Assembly: GCA_017623935.1 (NCBI GenBank)
Contig: JAGAOC010000006.1
Span: 1-45,634 of the forward strand
Direction: 5' to 3'
DNA: 45,634 bases
Source: Agathobacter sp.
Lineage (GTDB): Bacteria > Bacillota > Clostridia > Lachnospirales > Lachnospiraceae
The position numbers and the translations under genes are program-made. Below the pieces are notes generated by a model. It was not told the DNA's origin. It saw only the letters and a list, made by a program, of their open reading frames with translations, and searched no databases. Of the stretch, positions 8,240 to 16,471 are shown piece after piece (position 1 is the first letter of the stretch; each line of letters starts with the position of its first letter).

Positions 8240-9268
8240 TTATGATACAACTTCTTTATAAAATACATCAAGTATAATTTTATAAAACTCTTCATTATCT
8301 ACAGAAAATTCTTCAAAGGTCTCCCCCATTTTGGTCTCTCCCGGAACTGTATACATCCGGGAACTATCAAAGTCATATTCCATTAACTCTGTAATAACCT
8401 GTGCCGCATCCATATTGGTCACAATATAATCAGAGATAGAATTATAGACATTGATCCCATTTTGGGCGTCCATAGCCGGAGCCTGATTCATTTTCTCAAG
8501 ATAATTACTGATATACTGCTCCTGTCTCCGTAAACGATCCGTAGAACTATCGAACTGATCTACATCTCTGCCTCGCAGATATAAATATGCCTGCTGTCCA
8601 TCAAGAAGAACCCGTTCCCCTTTCGTTAAGGTTATTCCATCGCCTTCCATATCCTCTAGGATCTCTACCTCAACGCCGCCAACAGCATCATTGATCTTAG
8701 GAATGGCTCCCATATTTACAGAAAGATAGCCATTGATCGGCAGATTATAAAATAGATAAGATACTGCCTCCACTGTCCGGGCACAACTTAGATTCGCCCC
8801 ATCTCCATAAGCGTACTGAAGACAGAGCTGCATATTGTAATATCCCACACTGCCTCCGGATTCGCTGAAAGCCTCTATCCTGGTCATGGTGTTCCGGTTT
8901 ATAGAGATCACTGACATCTGCATGGTCTGTGGGTCTGCTACCAAAAGGAACATGGCATCTGACTGCCCCGGGTCCTCTTTGCTGTTTATGCTCTCATTTA
9001 CCGTAAGCTCCGTATCTACTCCCATAAGTAGATAGATCTTTAACTGATTATTGTATTGATATCCTTTATTATTGTACTGGATAACGCCTTCCTGCCACTT
9101 CTCCGTCTCTTCTTCCGATTGGGAACTGGCGGAAGTACTATCTGCAACGTTTCCTGTCTGTTGTTTTGCTGTAACAGTTACTACCACTACCACGATCAAA
9201 ACCAGAAGGAGCAGTATAAGTAAAATATACAGATTTCTTTTTCCTACTGCTTCTTTCATATTACTCAT
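8240..9268 (-). CDS. LytR-CpsA-Psr (LCP) family cell-wall glycopolymer ligase
   Basis: LCP proteins attach undecaprenyl-linked glycopolymers to peptidoglycan on the outer face of the membrane. The 342-residue product has a short cytoplasmic N-terminus, one membrane helix (LYILLILLLLVLIVVVVVTV) and a Ser/Thr/Glu-rich linker. The LCP domain follows: YLLMGVDTE, SVISINRNTMTRI with the conserved arginines, GGVEVEI, and YLRGRDVDQFDSSTDRLRRQ with the R-x-R-x8-D-R-x2-R phosphate-binding set. Its start overlaps the stop of the CpsD gene by 8 bases and uses GAAGG as ribosome binding site. Linkage to CpsB/C/D argues for capsule attachment. The hydrophobic segment could also be counted as a signal anchor. 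Confidence 0.9.
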   Translation of the reverse strand: MSNMKEAVGKRNLYILLILLLLVLIVVVVVTVTAKQQTGNVADSTSASSQSEEETEKWQEGVIQYNNKGYQYNNQLKIYLLMGVDTELTVNESINSKEDPGQSDAMFLLVADPQTMQMSVISINRNTMTRIEAFSESGGSVGYYNMQLCLQYAYGDGANLSCARTVEAVSYLFYNLPINGYLSVNMGAIPKINDAVGGVEVEILEDMEGDGITLTKGERVLLDGQQAYLYLRGRDVDQFDSSTDRLRRQEQYISNYLEKMNQAPAMDAQNGINVYNSISDYIVTNMDAAQVITELMEYDFDSSRMYTVPGETKMGETFEEFSVDNEEFYKIILDVFYKEVVS

Positions 9269-9998
9269 CTGTCTGACCTTCGCTCATCTGTCCATAATAG
9301 CTGCCATAATACTCGCCATAATAGCCACCATAATATTTACCATAGTAGCCTTTTTTCTTGACTTTTACCTTATTCAGGATTGCTCCAAGGATCCGTATTC
9401 CGGAAGCTTCTAACTGCTTCTTAACACTGGCAACCATTCGACTGTTTGCTCCACCCTGGGCAACTACGATCACTACACCATCACAATATTTTGCAACTAC
9501 TGCTGCATCAATGGCAGCTCCGATCGGCGCACAGTCCACGATCACATAATCAAAATTTGCTCTTGCAAAATCCATTAATTCCTGGAAATATTTCTTCTCT
9601 AAGATTTCTGTTGGATTTGGGACTGCCGGTCCTGCAAATACCATAAAAAGTCCATAAACTTCTGTTGCATAAAGTACGTCTCCCATCTTTCGCTGGCCGG
9701 AAAGAAAATGAGAAAGCCCGCAGACTTCTTTTCCTGTGGAAGTTCTTGCCCGAAGACGTCCCACCAGGACAGATTTTCGCATATCTGTGTCAATGATGAG
9801 AACTCGCTTTCCTGATTCCGTAAGAGACCTTGCCAGCTCCATAGAAACTGTGGTCTTTCCTTCATTCGGAACAGAGCTTGTCAACATAATGACCTTAATA
9901 TCATCACCGCAAAACTGCAGATTTGTCTTTAATGCACGTATGGATTCTTTCATGGTATAGCTTTGCTTTTTTAAATTGCCAAACTTCAACATTTCCAT
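9261..9998 (-). CDS. cpsD: CpsD/CapB-type tyrosine kinase
   Basis: This bacterial tyrosine kinase (BY-kinase) forms the cytoplasmic half of the capsule/exopolysaccharide co-polymerase. The 245-residue sequence shows Walker A SSVPNEGKTT, Walker A' VLIIDTDMRKS and Walker B YVIVDCAPIG. The C-terminus has a dense tyrosine cluster of repeated GYYG/EYYG units with ten tyrosines, the usual autophosphorylation tail, followed by GQMSEGQTDE. It has no transmembrane helices, so it must be activated by the separate CpsC protein, encoded just upstream. Dephosphorylation would be by CpsB, encoded two genes upstream. ATG follows GAGGTG. Confidence 0.92.
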   Translation of the reverse strand: MEMLKFGNLKKQSYTMKESIRALKTNLQFCGDDIKVIMLTSSVPNEGKTTVSMELARSLTESGKRVLIIDTDMRKSVLVGRLRARTSTGKEVCGLSHFLSGQRKMGDVLYATEVYGLFMVFAGPAVPNPTEILEKKYFQELMDFARANFDYVIVDCAPIGAAIDAAVVAKYCDGVVIVVAQGGANSRMVASVKKQLEASGIRILGAILNKVKVKKKGYYGKYYGGYYGEYYGSYYGQMSEGQTDE

Positions 9999-10023
9999 TG
10001 GCTACACCTCTTTCTTCATCCTT

Positions 10024-10767
10024 CTAGGAAGCCGCTTTCTTACGGCGTTTTTTCTTCTTAGTTGGTTCTCCATCGTACTCTTCTTCCTCTAATGGGAGGC
10101 TGCCCAATACGTGAAGACCGACTTTCTTCTCCAGATCTTCCGGAGTCATGATGGAGTCATTCATGATATATGATAAAATGACCATAACGATCGCCAAAAA
10201 CATTCCAGCCGCTGCTGCAATTACTGTATTCTTCATAACATTCGGACTGACTGGTTCTCCATCTGCATAACCATTCTGAATAGTTCTTGGTGGATCCTGT
10301 GCCATCTTCTCTGCGATATATGCCGAAGCTACTTCTGCCATTTCATCTGCGATCTTCTTCGCCACCGCCGGATCAGCATCCTTGACGGATATGTATAAGA
10401 TTCGGGAATCCGATGGATTCTCTACGCTTACTTTCTTCTCCAATTCTTTATAGGTCATATTCAGATCCAGATTATCTATAACCTGTTCTAAGACCGGCCT
10501 ACACTTCACAACTACGATATAATCGCTGGTAAGACTGGTTCCCGTCTGAAGATCTGCCAGACTGGTAATGGAGGTACTTTTTGTTAAAACATAAAGCGCC
10601 GAAGTCGATTCATACTGAGGCGTCATAATAAAAGTGCTGACGCAAAATGCGATCGTTCCTGTAAGGATCGCTGTTAAAAAGATCACCTTCCAGCTGCTTA
10701 ACACTTCAAAAAATACTTCTTTTAGATCAATCTCAAATTCATCCCCATTATCAAATTGATTTGCCAT
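10024..10767 (-). CDS. cpsC: Wzz/CpsC chain-length determinant and kinase activator
   Basis: This 247-residue membrane protein of the Wzz (PF02706) type controls polysaccharide chain length and activates CpsD. An acidic N-terminal stretch (FDNGDEFEIDLKEVFF) leads into membrane helix 1 (WKVIFLTAILTGTIAFCVSTFI). The extracellular part carries SALYVLTKSTSITSLADL and RILYISVKDADPAVAKKIADEMA. Membrane helix 2 (VIAAAAGMFLAIVMVILSYIM) is followed by a cytoplasmic tail ending in a lysine/arginine-rich stretch, KKKKRRKKAAS. The proline-rich motif before helix 2 (EPVSPNV) is characteristic. ATG follows AAGGAG. Confidence 0.9.
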   Translation of the reverse strand: MANQFDNGDEFEIDLKEVFFEVLSSWKVIFLTAILTGTIAFCVSTFIMTPQYESTSALYVLTKSTSITSLADLQTGTSLTSDYIVVVKCRPVLEQVIDNLDLNMTYKELEKKVSVENPSDSRILYISVKDADPAVAKKIADEMAEVASAYIAEKMAQDPPRTIQNGYADGEPVSPNVMKNTVIAAAAGMFLAIVMVILSYIMNDSIMTPEDLEKKVGLHVLGSLPLEEEEYDGEPTKKKKRRKKAAS

Positions 10768-10780
10768 CTTTTCTCCTTAA

Positions 10781-11485
10781 CTATCCTTCATCCAGGATCT
10801 TTCCCGGATTCTGTCTCAAAATTCTATCTACATAAGATCTCTCATATTTTTTCACGAGATAATCTCTACATTCCTTCATTCGATTCGGGCGATTCTTGAT
10901 CCCGTGGCTGTCACTGCCAATAAAATCTACTTCTCCCATATCTAAGAGTTTTCTGCAAAAACGCTTCTGTGTCCATCCTTCTTTTCCAAGGATCGCCGGA
11001 GCATTGATCTGGATCAGCGCGCCCAATCGCCGCAGTTCTTCTATATTCTCTGCGCCTTTTAATAAGCATTTGTATCGCTCCACATGGGCAATTACCGGCA
11101 CATATCCACGGGAAATAAGTTCTCTCGACATATTCACGATATATTCATATTCTGTCTCATATTCATATTCCGTTAGCACATAAGCCGAATCTGCCAAGGT
11201 TAGTACCCTCTTACTAGAAAGAGCCTCTATGATCCTGCTGTTTACATGATACTCACAGCCCAGAAAAAGTGAGATCCCTTCTTCCTTGGCATAAGGGAGA
11301 AGTTCTCTATAATGTTCCATGATCGTATCTTTTTTGTATGGAAACATCCCATGTCGATAATGAGGTGTCAAAATTATAGTTGAGACGCCCTGCTCTGCTG
11401 CTTCTTTTAACATCAGAGCAGATTCTTCTAATGTTTTTGGTCCGTCATCTACCCCAAAAAGTAAATGGGAATGTATATCTATCAT
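10781..11485 (-). CDS. cpsB: CpsB/CapC PHP-domain tyrosine-protein phosphatase
   Basis: This 234-residue Mn-dependent phosphatase of the PHP family removes phosphate from the CpsD tyrosine tail. Metal ligands are visible in MIDIHSHLLFGVDDGP at the N-terminus, ILTPHYRHG, CEYHV, VIAHVERY and GSDSHG. Residues 1-234 cover the whole family length. It is the first gene of the operon, behind a perfect consensus promoter with a leader of about 60 bases, and is followed after 13 bases by cpsC. The gene order phosphatase, Wzz, kinase, LCP is the one known from Gram-positive capsule loci. Here no glycosyltransferase, flippase or polymerase follows. Confidence 0.93.
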   Translation of the reverse strand: MIDIHSHLLFGVDDGPKTLEESALMLKEAAEQGVSTIILTPHYRHGMFPYKKDTIMEHYRELLPYAKEEGISLFLGCEYHVNSRIIEALSSKRVLTLADSAYVLTEYEYETEYEYIVNMSRELISRGYVPVIAHVERYKCLLKGAENIEELRRLGALIQINAPAILGKEGWTQKRFCRKLLDMGEVDFIGSDSHGIKNRPNRMKECRDYLVKKYERSYVDRILRQNPGKILDEG

Positions 11486-11550
11486 GAATCTTTCCTCTAA
11501 AAAATTTTATGAAAACCTAAAATTTCCCTATCTTAATCATTTTCCTTAAA

Positions 11551-11579
11551 ATTATAAGCCCGTTCCTTTTTTCTGTCAA
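11551..11579 (-). promoter_or_regulatory. Consensus sigma-A promoter of the cpsB operon
   Basis: TTGACA (11574-11579) and TATAAT (11551-11556) are spaced by exactly 17 bases on the minus strand. This is a full match to the sigma-A consensus, about 65 bases before the cpsB start. Confidence 0.85.
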
Positions 11580-11592
11580 GGCTGGGCGCTAA

Positions 11593-11645
11593 CAGGAAAA
11601 ACTCCCGCCATGCGCCTTACTTTGCATGAGCAGGAGTTTTTCCTG
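11593..11645 (-). terminator. Terminator of the condensation/ACP/ligase operon
   Basis: A perfect 13-bp inverted repeat, CAGGAAAAACTCC (11593-11605) and GGAGTTTTTCCTG (11633-11645), encloses further pairing in the loop. The A/T tracts within the stem allow termination in either direction. It lies between the ligase stop codon and the cpsB promoter. Confidence 0.75.
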
Positions 11646-11677
11646 ATTACAGAGATGTCGTTCACCTCGTACTTTAG

Positions 11678-13216
11678 TTAAAATCTTTTGATCTTCTTAG
11701 TGGTGTTCTTCTCGAACTCTACTTCACGAACTTTCAGTTTAAATACTCGTTTGTATAATGGAGCCTCTTTATTGTAGGCGTCGATCATTCCCTGAAGTTC
11801 ATTCTGGATATCTTTGATCTTTTTCTTCTTGGCATATTCATAATCCGGGAAGATCTCTGCTTCGATGACACCTTCGCTGTCACGAACTAATACTTCCTGT
11901 ACCAGACGATTCTCGCCTAATTTATTTTCGATCTCTTCTGGAGAAACGTTCTCGCCATTTGGAGTAATGATCAGGTTCTTCTTTCTTCCTGTCAGGAAAA
12001 TGAATCCATCTTCATCTACATAACCTAAATCTCCGGTCTTTAACCAGCCATCTTCCAAAGTAGCTGCGGTCTCTTCCGGCATATGATAATAGCCCTGCAT
12101 AACGCTGGAACCTTTTACCCAAAGTTCATCATCTACGGTCTTTGCTTCGCAGTTTGGCATTAATTTACCTACAGAACCCACTTTATTGTGCCACTCTAAG
12201 TTTGTACTGATAACAGGAGAACATTCGGTCATTCCGTATCCCTGTAAAATATTGATTCCATATTTCTTAAAGGTATCTAAATATGCTGGATTTAAGTATG
12301 CTCCACCGCTGCAGATGGTGTGGAACTGCTTTCCAAATACTTTCGCTTTAATGATAGGTGCTGGGAGCATTGCCACTTCTTCTAACTTCTTCGCAAAAGT
12401 CTCGATCATCAATGGAACCATTAAGATCATTTCCGGTTTAAAGAGCTCGATATTTTTTGCCACACGCATCAAAGAATCGTTGATACAGATCACGCTTCCT
12501 AAAGAGATTCCTTTTAAGATATCCATACTCAAACAGTATGCGTGATGAATTGGCAATACGGATAAAAGAACGGTTCCCGGTTTGATCTTCATATCCAGAC
12601 AGGTTGCATTTTCTGCCAGATTACGCTGGGAAAGCATAACTCCCTTGCTTTTTCCAGTAGTTCCTGATGTAAACATAATGGTTGCCAGATCTTCCGGCTG
12701 TGGTTCATGATCGAATCCCGGATTCTGTTCTCTTACAACAGACCAGAAGGATTTTGCTCCTTCGACTTTGCTCTCGTTGCTAAGAGAGATCACATGCTTT
12801 AATTCTGGGCAAGACTTTAATGCTGCGCTGGCAGCATCTGCTTTGCTCTCATCAAAGACCAGAGTAGTAACCTCTGCTCTGCTTAACAGATCGCACAGAT
12901 CTTCATCTGGTAACTGAGCATCTAAAGGCACTGCTACACTACCGCTGTTTACGATTCCTAAATATGCTACTACCCATTCATAAGAAGAAGTACCTAATAC
13001 TGCAATGTGCTTTTTCTGTTCTCCCAAAGCTGCTAATGCTGCGGAAAAACATTCAGAGTCATTTTTTAAATCTGTATAAGTCTTGCTTTCAATAGCAACG
13101 GCTTTCTTTCCTTCTGCATTTGGCTTCTTTACTTTGTAACGAAAGGCATCCCATGTGCCATGCTCTGCCTCGGATTTTACTAAAAGTTCACGAATGGTGC
13201 TGCTTAAAATGTCCAT
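11678..13216 (-). CDS. AMP-forming acyl-CoA/acyl-ACP ligase
   Basis: This 512-residue member of the ANL superfamily activates a carboxylic acid as acyl-AMP and transfers it to a thiol. Motifs in order are IMFTSGTTGKSKGVML (A3 P-loop), VLPIHHAYCL, LQGYGMTECSP (A5), WLKTGDLGYVDEDGFIFLTGR (A7/A8) and a C-terminal FEKNTTKKIKRF with the candidate A10 lysine. The fold and length fit medium/long-chain fatty acyl ligases rather than amino-acid adenylation domains. The next gene upstream encodes a free-standing acyl carrier protein, so the likely acceptor is that protein's phosphopantetheine rather than CoA. This last point is inference. ATG follows AAAGGGG. It is the last gene of the TetR-controlled operon. 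Confidence 0.85.
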   Translation of the reverse strand: MDILSSTIRELLVKSEAEHGTWDAFRYKVKKPNAEGKKAVAIESKTYTDLKNDSECFSAALAALGEQKKHIAVLGTSSYEWVVAYLGIVNSGSVAVPLDAQLPDEDLCDLLSRAEVTTLVFDESKADAASAALKSCPELKHVISLSNESKVEGAKSFWSVVREQNPGFDHEPQPEDLATIMFTSGTTGKSKGVMLSQRNLAENATCLDMKIKPGTVLLSVLPIHHAYCLSMDILKGISLGSVICINDSLMRVAKNIELFKPEMILMVPLMIETFAKKLEEVAMLPAPIIKAKVFGKQFHTICSGGAYLNPAYLDTFKKYGINILQGYGMTECSPVISTNLEWHNKVGSVGKLMPNCEAKTVDDELWVKGSSVMQGYYHMPEETAATLEDGWLKTGDLGYVDEDGFIFLTGRKKNLIITPNGENVSPEEIENKLGENRLVQEVLVRDSEGVIEAEIFPDYEYAKKKKIKDIQNELQGMIDAYNKEAPLYKRVFKLKVREVEFEKNTTKKIKRF

Positions 13217-13263
13217 ATTTTTCCCCTTTCCTTTTTCAGGTTCTCCAAAAGATCTCGAACAAA

Positions 13264-13491
13264 CTATTCAGAGATCTTTTCCAGATAATCAACAGCTTCC
13301 TGTACTGTGCGGATATCTGCTGCTTCTTCCTGTACGATCTCTACATCCAGTTCATCTTCGATCTCACCTAACATGCTCATAAAGTCGAAAGAGGTAAATC
13401 CGAGATCCTCCATAAAACGGGATTCTGGTTTAATATCTTCTTTATTTACTTCTACATAATTTACGATAATATCTACTAATTTTTCAAACAT
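13264..13491 (-). CDS. Stand-alone acyl/peptidyl carrier protein
   Basis: This 75-residue acidic carrier protein has the phosphopantetheine attachment serine S34 in EDLGFTSFDFMSM. That differs from the usual DSL triad of fatty-acid ACPs: here the context is TSF. Helix 1 (FEKLVDIIVNYVEVNKEDI) and the terminal helix (VQEAVDYLEKI) are typical. It is distinct from the fatty-acid-synthase AcpP at 36.6-36.9 kb, which has GADSLDLFE. Position between a condensation-domain gene and an AMP ligase gene indicates that it carries the activated acyl group in this pathway. ATG is preceded by GGAG. Confidence 0.9.
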   Translation of the reverse strand: MFEKLVDIIVNYVEVNKEDIKPESRFMEDLGFTSFDFMSMLGEIEDELDVEIVQEEAADIRTVQEAVDYLEKISE

Positions 13492-13531
13492 GATAATTCT
13501 CCTTCTTCATTCAATTTATATTTAAATACGA

Positions 13532-14929
13532 TTAGATCAACTTAATGATATCGCCGATCTTTAAGTTTGGATTCTCAATTCCCTTGAACATGATCTTGCA
13601 CATATAGTAATAGAAGTATTCCAAAGTCTCTCTGGTGATGGCCTCTACCTGATGTTCAAAGTTAAAGTCTAATCCATTGTCATCCGGTCTGTGCATAACG
13701 GTCAGATACATTGCCTGAGTTGTAGCACCGTTTGGATACCACTTAGTCTTATATTTAATGTCTCCTAACTGAGTCAGACCTTTTTCCTTCAAGGTAGCTG
13801 GCTGATAAGTCAGAGTCATTGGCTCATAACCTCTGCCTGGCTCGATCGGATAAACTTTTCTTCTGTAGGCAAAATACTCTACTGGATCGAAGTTAGTATG
13901 GCGGAAAGTCTCATTCTGGCTGTCACGGATAATATGGATTCCTTCCAGGAAAGTCTTATCCTCTGGGATGATCGTTCTGAATGGGAAAGAATGAATTCTT
14001 GTACCACCAGATTTTTTCTCTGCTAAAGTAGCTCGTCTTGCATAAGCCACGTTGAAAGATACATCATCATTTCCGTTCATTTTCTGAAGATATGTACGGA
14101 TTCCCATGATCAAAAGACACTGCAGGGAAATATGCTGTTCCTCACAGAATCTCATAAGACGAGTAGTAGGTTCTTCTTCCAAATGGAAGATATCTAATTC
14201 TGCATCTACATTTCTGGAAATGAACTGAGCTGCTCTTGCATTTGGATTGGTCTTTCTCTCTTCCTCTAAGGCTCTTGGTCCATCAATTCCATTGTAGATT
14301 GGCTCGGACTCTTCAATGAGCTTGTAGAAGAATTCTCTGTCTCTCTGCTGAGCCTTGCTGCCAGCTTCATAAGCCAGATCCTTCTCTAACTGTTCAATGT
14401 AAGAACGCATTTCCTTTGGATATGCTACACCTTCATACATAGTATTACAGTATAACTCGATAACATCTCGTAAGAAACAGATCAATGACTGAGCATCTAA
14501 AGTCAGATGATCTGCCAACAGGTATACACCCTGGTATCCGTCTGGATTTTTGATCATGACCACTCGGTTCATTGGAGAATCTTCTCTCTCAAATGGGATC
14601 TGAGTCCAACTCTTCATGATGGCATCTGCTTCTTCCTGAGTCTTACCGGAAAAATCTACGAACTCGATGTCTCTGTCTTCTTTTTCAGCAATGTACTGAT
14701 ACCACTGCTTTTCCTCTTTATCATAAGCAAAGCGGAGGCGCATTGCCTCACAACGCTCATAAGCTTTGTAAATAGACTGCTTCAACACATTCAGATCCAG
14801 CTCATATTCAATTGTAAGGCTGGTTCCTACATTTACAACTTCTTTCTTTGGACAGTATTCCAAATAGTAAAAATGGAACTTCTGTGCAACAGTTAATGGA
14901 TAAACTTTGTAACCATTTCTTTCCTTCAT
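13532..14929 (-). CDS. Stand-alone condensation-domain (HxxxD) acyltransferase
   Basis: From ATG at 14929 (AGGAGG seven bases upstream; a longer frame with ten extra residues lacks a site) the protein has 465 residues. It resembles a chloramphenicol-acetyltransferase-fold condensation domain. YPLTVAQKFHFYYLEY at residues 10-25 is the C1-like start, and LLADHLTLDAQSLI holds the active-site H141 and D145 in an HxxxD motif preceded by D rather than H. DDVSFNVAYARR and FPFRTIIPE in the second half match latch and floor elements. Such proteins join an acyl group from a carrier-protein thioester to an amine or alcohol. There is no fused adenylation or carrier domain: those are separate genes downstream. 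Donor and acceptor are unknown. Confidence 0.72.
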   Translation of the reverse strand: MKERNGYKVYPLTVAQKFHFYYLEYCPKKEVVNVGTSLTIEYELDLNVLKQSIYKAYERCEAMRLRFAYDKEEKQWYQYIAEKEDRDIEFVDFSGKTQEEADAIMKSWTQIPFEREDSPMNRVVMIKNPDGYQGVYLLADHLTLDAQSLICFLRDVIELYCNTMYEGVAYPKEMRSYIEQLEKDLAYEAGSKAQQRDREFFYKLIEESEPIYNGIDGPRALEEERKTNPNARAAQFISRNVDAELDIFHLEEEPTTRLMRFCEEQHISLQCLLIMGIRTYLQKMNGNDDVSFNVAYARRATLAEKKSGGTRIHSFPFRTIIPEDKTFLEGIHIIRDSQNETFRHTNFDPVEYFAYRRKVYPIEPGRGYEPMTLTYQPATLKEKGLTQLGDIKYKTKWYPNGATTQAMYLTVMHRPDDNGLDFNFEHQVEAITRETLEYFYYYMCKIMFKGIENPNLKIGDIIKLI

Positions 14930-14945
14930 AACATACCCTCCTGGA

Positions 14946-15890
14946 TTATAAATCTGCAATAAATTCGTCTAACGCCTTTTCATAAGACTTCATATCTTTA
15001 AAGTAGCTTTCTGCATGAGCAGCGCCTTCCACAATGAGTTTTTTCTTTTTGGAGGCACAACACTCATAGATCTCATTACACATATTTGTTGGAACAAAAG
15101 TATCCTTTGAACCATGGATGAACAGCATTGGCACTTTTGCCTTTGCCACTTCCCTTTTTGCATTACATTCATCCATTCCGTATCCTGCCAGCTTTTTATT
15201 CATGAGCTCAGCTCCCTGCATAACTGGGAAAGATGGAAGATGATACATGGTCTTAAGTACGTGAGTAAATACTTCTTTTGGAGAAGTAAATCCACAATCA
15301 GAGATGATTCCTTTTACCTGAGGTGGTAATTCCAATCCTCCCGCCATCATGACAGTGGCGCCACCCATGGAAATTCCATGAAGCAGGATCTCTACATCTT
15401 CTCCATATTTCTTAACTGCCCAGTTGATCCACTGTAGAGCATCTTTCCTATCTAAACATCCAAATCCTATGTACTTGCCTTCGCTCTGTCCATGGGCTCT
15501 TGCGTCCGGATGGATCATGGCATATCCATTTTTAAAATAATAATCTGTCAGTCCGATAAAATCTTTTAATCCCTGACTGGTATATCCGTGAAAACAGATG
15601 ACCAGCTTCTTCTTTTCACTTTCTTTGATCGCTGGAAAATAAGCAGCATGAAGTTTTAATCCATCAAAGGATTCCTGGTAAATATCTTCATGAGGCTGTG
15701 CCAGCATATATTCTTTTCGCTCTTTTAAAATATCTGCATACTGATTCCAATCAGTACCTGCCATCTTTACTGTGCGTTCTACTTTCGCTCTCTGGCGTTT
15801 CATAGTTCTTCCGTAAAAATATACGGTCTCTACTACGCCTCCAGCTACAAGCGCCCCCGCACAGGCAACTCCGATTCCTAAAATTCCCAT
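14946..15890 (-). CDS. Membrane-anchored alpha/beta hydrolase (S33-like)
   Basis: This 314-residue protein begins with an uncleaved-looking hydrophobic anchor (GILGIGVACAGALVAGGVVETVYFY). The hydrolase fold follows: LVICFHGYTSQ (oxyanion strand), ARAHGQSEG, nucleophile elbow LLHGISMGGA, acid in FIHGSKDTFVP and histidine in VEGAAHAESY, so the catalytic triad is complete. It resembles the BAAT/serine aminopeptidase S33-like hydrolases. Within this operon it could release product from the carrier protein, edit mis-loaded acyl chains, or hydrolyse a lipid substrate at the membrane. Which one is not decidable from sequence. It lies 16 bases upstream of the condensation-domain gene, and its stop is followed directly by that gene's ribosome binding site. 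Confidence 0.82.
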   Translation of the reverse strand: MGILGIGVACAGALVAGGVVETVYFYGRTMKRQRAKVERTVKMAGTDWNQYADILKERKEYMLAQPHEDIYQESFDGLKLHAAYFPAIKESEKKKLVICFHGYTSQGLKDFIGLTDYYFKNGYAMIHPDARAHGQSEGKYIGFGCLDRKDALQWINWAVKKYGEDVEILLHGISMGGATVMMAGGLELPPQVKGIISDCGFTSPKEVFTHVLKTMYHLPSFPVMQGAELMNKKLAGYGMDECNAKREVAKAKVPMLFIHGSKDTFVPTNMCNEIYECCASKKKKLIVEGAAHAESYFKDMKSYEKALDEFIADL

Positions 15891-15917
15891 ATTTCCTCCA
15901 AACGAAAACGCAGTTTT

Positions 15918-16271
15918 TTATTTTTTCTTCTTGTCCTGTTTTACTTTCAGTTCGATCACTTCTTTTAACTTAAGAGCTTTCTCAATATTACCTTCTACCT
16001 TTAACTTCTGAGTGGTAAATGCCAATACTGGATCTAATTTTCCTTCTGCGATCTTCATAAAGGTATCTGGGTTTGCAATAAAGTTTGCATCTCTATCATA
16101 AAATTCGTAAGGTTCTACAAAAAGCTGTCCATCTTTTACTTCCACATAAAAAGCACCGCCGGCTTCTTCATCTTCAATGGAAAACTGGTATGCCAAGTGC
16201 TCATTGATCTCACTTACATCAGTTCCCATAAAACGGTTCTTGATCTCATAAAAAAATTCTGCGAATGTCAT
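15918..16271 (-). CDS. SCP2 sterol/lipid-transfer domain protein
   Basis: The ATG at 16271 has AAGGAGG immediately upstream. The in-frame extension to 16388 runs through the promoter and operators and is rejected. The 117-residue protein is a single SCP2-like domain: ending in a lysine tail, with FYVEVKDGQLFVEPYEFYDRDANFIANPDTFMKIAEGKLDPVLAFTTQKLKVEGNIEKALKL split across its length. GKLDPVLAFTTQKLKVEGN is the family's most recognisable part. SCP2 domains bind acyl chains and lipids. As first gene of the operon it probably supplies or shuttles a hydrophobic substrate or product. A role as a lipid sensor is less likely. Confidence 0.82.
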   Translation of the reverse strand: MTFAEFFYEIKNRFMGTDVSEINEHLAYQFSIEDEEAGGAFYVEVKDGQLFVEPYEFYDRDANFIANPDTFMKIAEGKLDPVLAFTTQKLKVEGNIEKALKLKEVIELKVKQDKKKK

Positions 16272-16292
16272 ATGATCCTCCTTATTTTCCAG

Positions 16293-16353
16293 TTCGACCC
16301 ATGGTCGAATCACTTTAAGCCCATCATAGCACAACTTTCGACCGCTGGTCAAA
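16293..16353 (-). promoter_or_regulatory. Promoter of the SCP2-ligase operon with two dyad operators
   Basis: On the minus strand TTGACC (16347-16352) and TATGAT (16323-16328) are 18 bases apart. Two copies of one dyad overlap the promoter. The distal copy, read on the minus strand as TTTGACCAGCGGTCGAA (16337-16353), covers the -35 hexamer. The proximal copy, TTCGACCATGGGTCGAA (16293-16309), lies just downstream of the expected start of transcription. Centre spacing is 44 bases, about four helical turns, suited to cooperative repression. The obvious candidate binder is the divergent TetR protein. Confidence 0.75.
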
Positions 16354-16400
16354 CGTAAAAAATACCAAATTAATCCAATCTTTTTCATAATAATTCGCTA

Positions 16401-16436
16401 TTGTTCACAATTTGCAGTTGTGTTAGAATGTTCTAA
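16401..16436 (+). promoter_or_regulatory. Promoter of the TetR gene with overlapping palindrome
   Basis: TTGTTC (16401-16406) and TAGAAT (16424-16429) are 17 bases apart. The perfect dyad TTAGAA-TG-TTCTAA (16423-16436) covers the -10 and start region, so an autoregulator or another factor may act here. Its sequence differs from the two operators of the divergent operon. Confidence 0.5.
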
Positions 16437-16471
16437 TACATATATGCAACACAGAAGAAAGGTAACTTTAT

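Noticed and set aside
11678-16271. The operon as a conventional NRPS or polyketide cluster
   Set aside because: There are no multidomain modules, no thioesterase domain fused to a carrier, no ketosynthase outside the fab operon and no phosphopantetheinyl transferase. A stand-alone acyl conjugation route fits better.
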